A stretch of DNA of 64,000 bases from Marinospirillum perlucidum (GTDB taxonomy: Bacteria > Pseudomonadota > Gammaproteobacteria > Pseudomonadales > Halomonadaceae), in NCBI RefSeq assembly GCF_003336805.1, contig NZ_QFWJ01000011.1, forward strand, positions 59,519 through 123,518, written 5' to 3'. Below, piece by piece: positions 63,874 through 64,000 of the stretch. The position numbers and the translations under genes are program-made. The notes under the pieces are model-generated. The model searched no databases and was not told the DNA's origin. It was given only the letters and a program-made list of their open reading frames with translations. How positions within the stretch are numbered: the stretch's first letter is position 1; every line of letters starts with the position of its first letter.

Positions 63874-64000
63874 TGTCAGATTCCGGATGATCAAATCTCA
63901 TTGAGGAGTTATCCTTTGCTTGCTGCAAAGGGTCTCCTTCAGCAGATCATTCAGGAGCGTATTCATGAACATCAAACTGCATAAACAGGCCACCACTACA
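63874..64000 (+). mobile_element. Left end of a probable IS481-type insertion sequence
   Basis: At 63966 an ATG with AGGAG 7 bases upstream starts a frame reading MNIKLHKQATTT, cut by the window edge. This N-terminus resembles IS481-family transposases. The left end is placed at TGTCAGATTCCGG (63874) because IS481-type elements often start with TGT; the exact border and the inverted repeat cannot be shown without the right end. Confidence 0.5.
63966..64000 (+). CDS. Transposase, partial, IS481-like
   Basis: Only 11-12 codons are inside the window (MNIKLHKQATTT). The pattern resembles the start of IS481 or IS3-like DDE transposases with an N-terminal helix-turn-helix. AGGAG lies 7 bases before the ATG. 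The call depends on a short N-terminus and so is tentative. Confidence 0.5.

Overview
The window is a stretch of gammaproteobacterial chromosome. The gene order leuC-leuD-leuB-asd-fimV-truA-trpF-(trpB-trpA)-accD-folC-dedD-cvpA-purF-metZ is the arrangement typical of Pseudomonas and the Oceanospirillales. The extra features (BCCT and alanine/sodium symporters, several c-di-GMP enzymes, a leucine/isovalerate catabolic operon) suggest a marine or halophilic Oceanospirillales-like bacterium, perhaps near Marinospirillum or Halomonas. That placement is inference from protein likeness and synteny only. No rRNA, tRNA or CRISPR array was seen.

Region 1 (1-19000, nearly all minus strand): a DUF3135-like protein, a degenerate HD-GYP protein, then the conserved biosynthetic block. 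It makes leucine (leuCDB), aspartate-family precursors (asd), tryptophan (trpFBA), malonyl-CoA (accD), folates (folC), purines (purF) and methionine (metZ), with pseudouridylation (truA) and polar hub/cell-division proteins (fimV, dedD, cvpA) interleaved. Clear terminators follow asd and metZ.

Region 2 (19000-23420): a LysR regulator divergent from leuC, an EAL protein with a decayed GGDEF domain, and an active-looking diguanylate cyclase without the inhibitory-site arginine. Region 3 (23520-30800, plus): the liu operon liuA-liuB-liuC-liuD-HMG-CoA lyase for leucine/isovalerate breakdown, headed by a perfect 16-bp LiuR-type palindrome and broken up by REP-like inverted repeats. Region 4 (30820-42530): ordinary housekeeping and transport genes (ElyC-like, rluF, RsgA paralogue, AGCS and BCCT transporters, SDR, ABC-F ATPase, tag, argO/argP, a GNAT acetyltransferase).

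Region 5 (about 42530-58220) is the accessory island and the most interesting part. Fourteen co-directional, tightly packed and overlapping genes, visibly richer in A+T than their surroundings, encode six predicted outer-membrane lipoproteins, four other exported proteins, one FadL/TraF-like outer-membrane barrel, and a complete LolCDE/MacB-type ABC transporter (two FtsX-fold permeases and one ATPase). Most have no family I recognise. The island lies between two copies of a roughly 570-bp segment holding a GNAT gene and the 3' end of an MscS-family gene. The left copy keeps an intact GNAT gene and only a 12-residue remnant of the MscS gene; the right copy keeps the whole MscS gene but a GNAT gene with a broken 5' end. 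This is the footprint of an insertion or duplication event. I propose that the island encodes a self-contained, undescribed envelope assembly or lipoprotein-trafficking system.

Region 6 (58757-64000): an MscS-like channel, a LysR regulator, a divergent NAD(P)-binding reductase, a large membrane protein with a DUF1566-like C-terminus, and at the right edge the start of what looks like an IS481-type insertion sequence.
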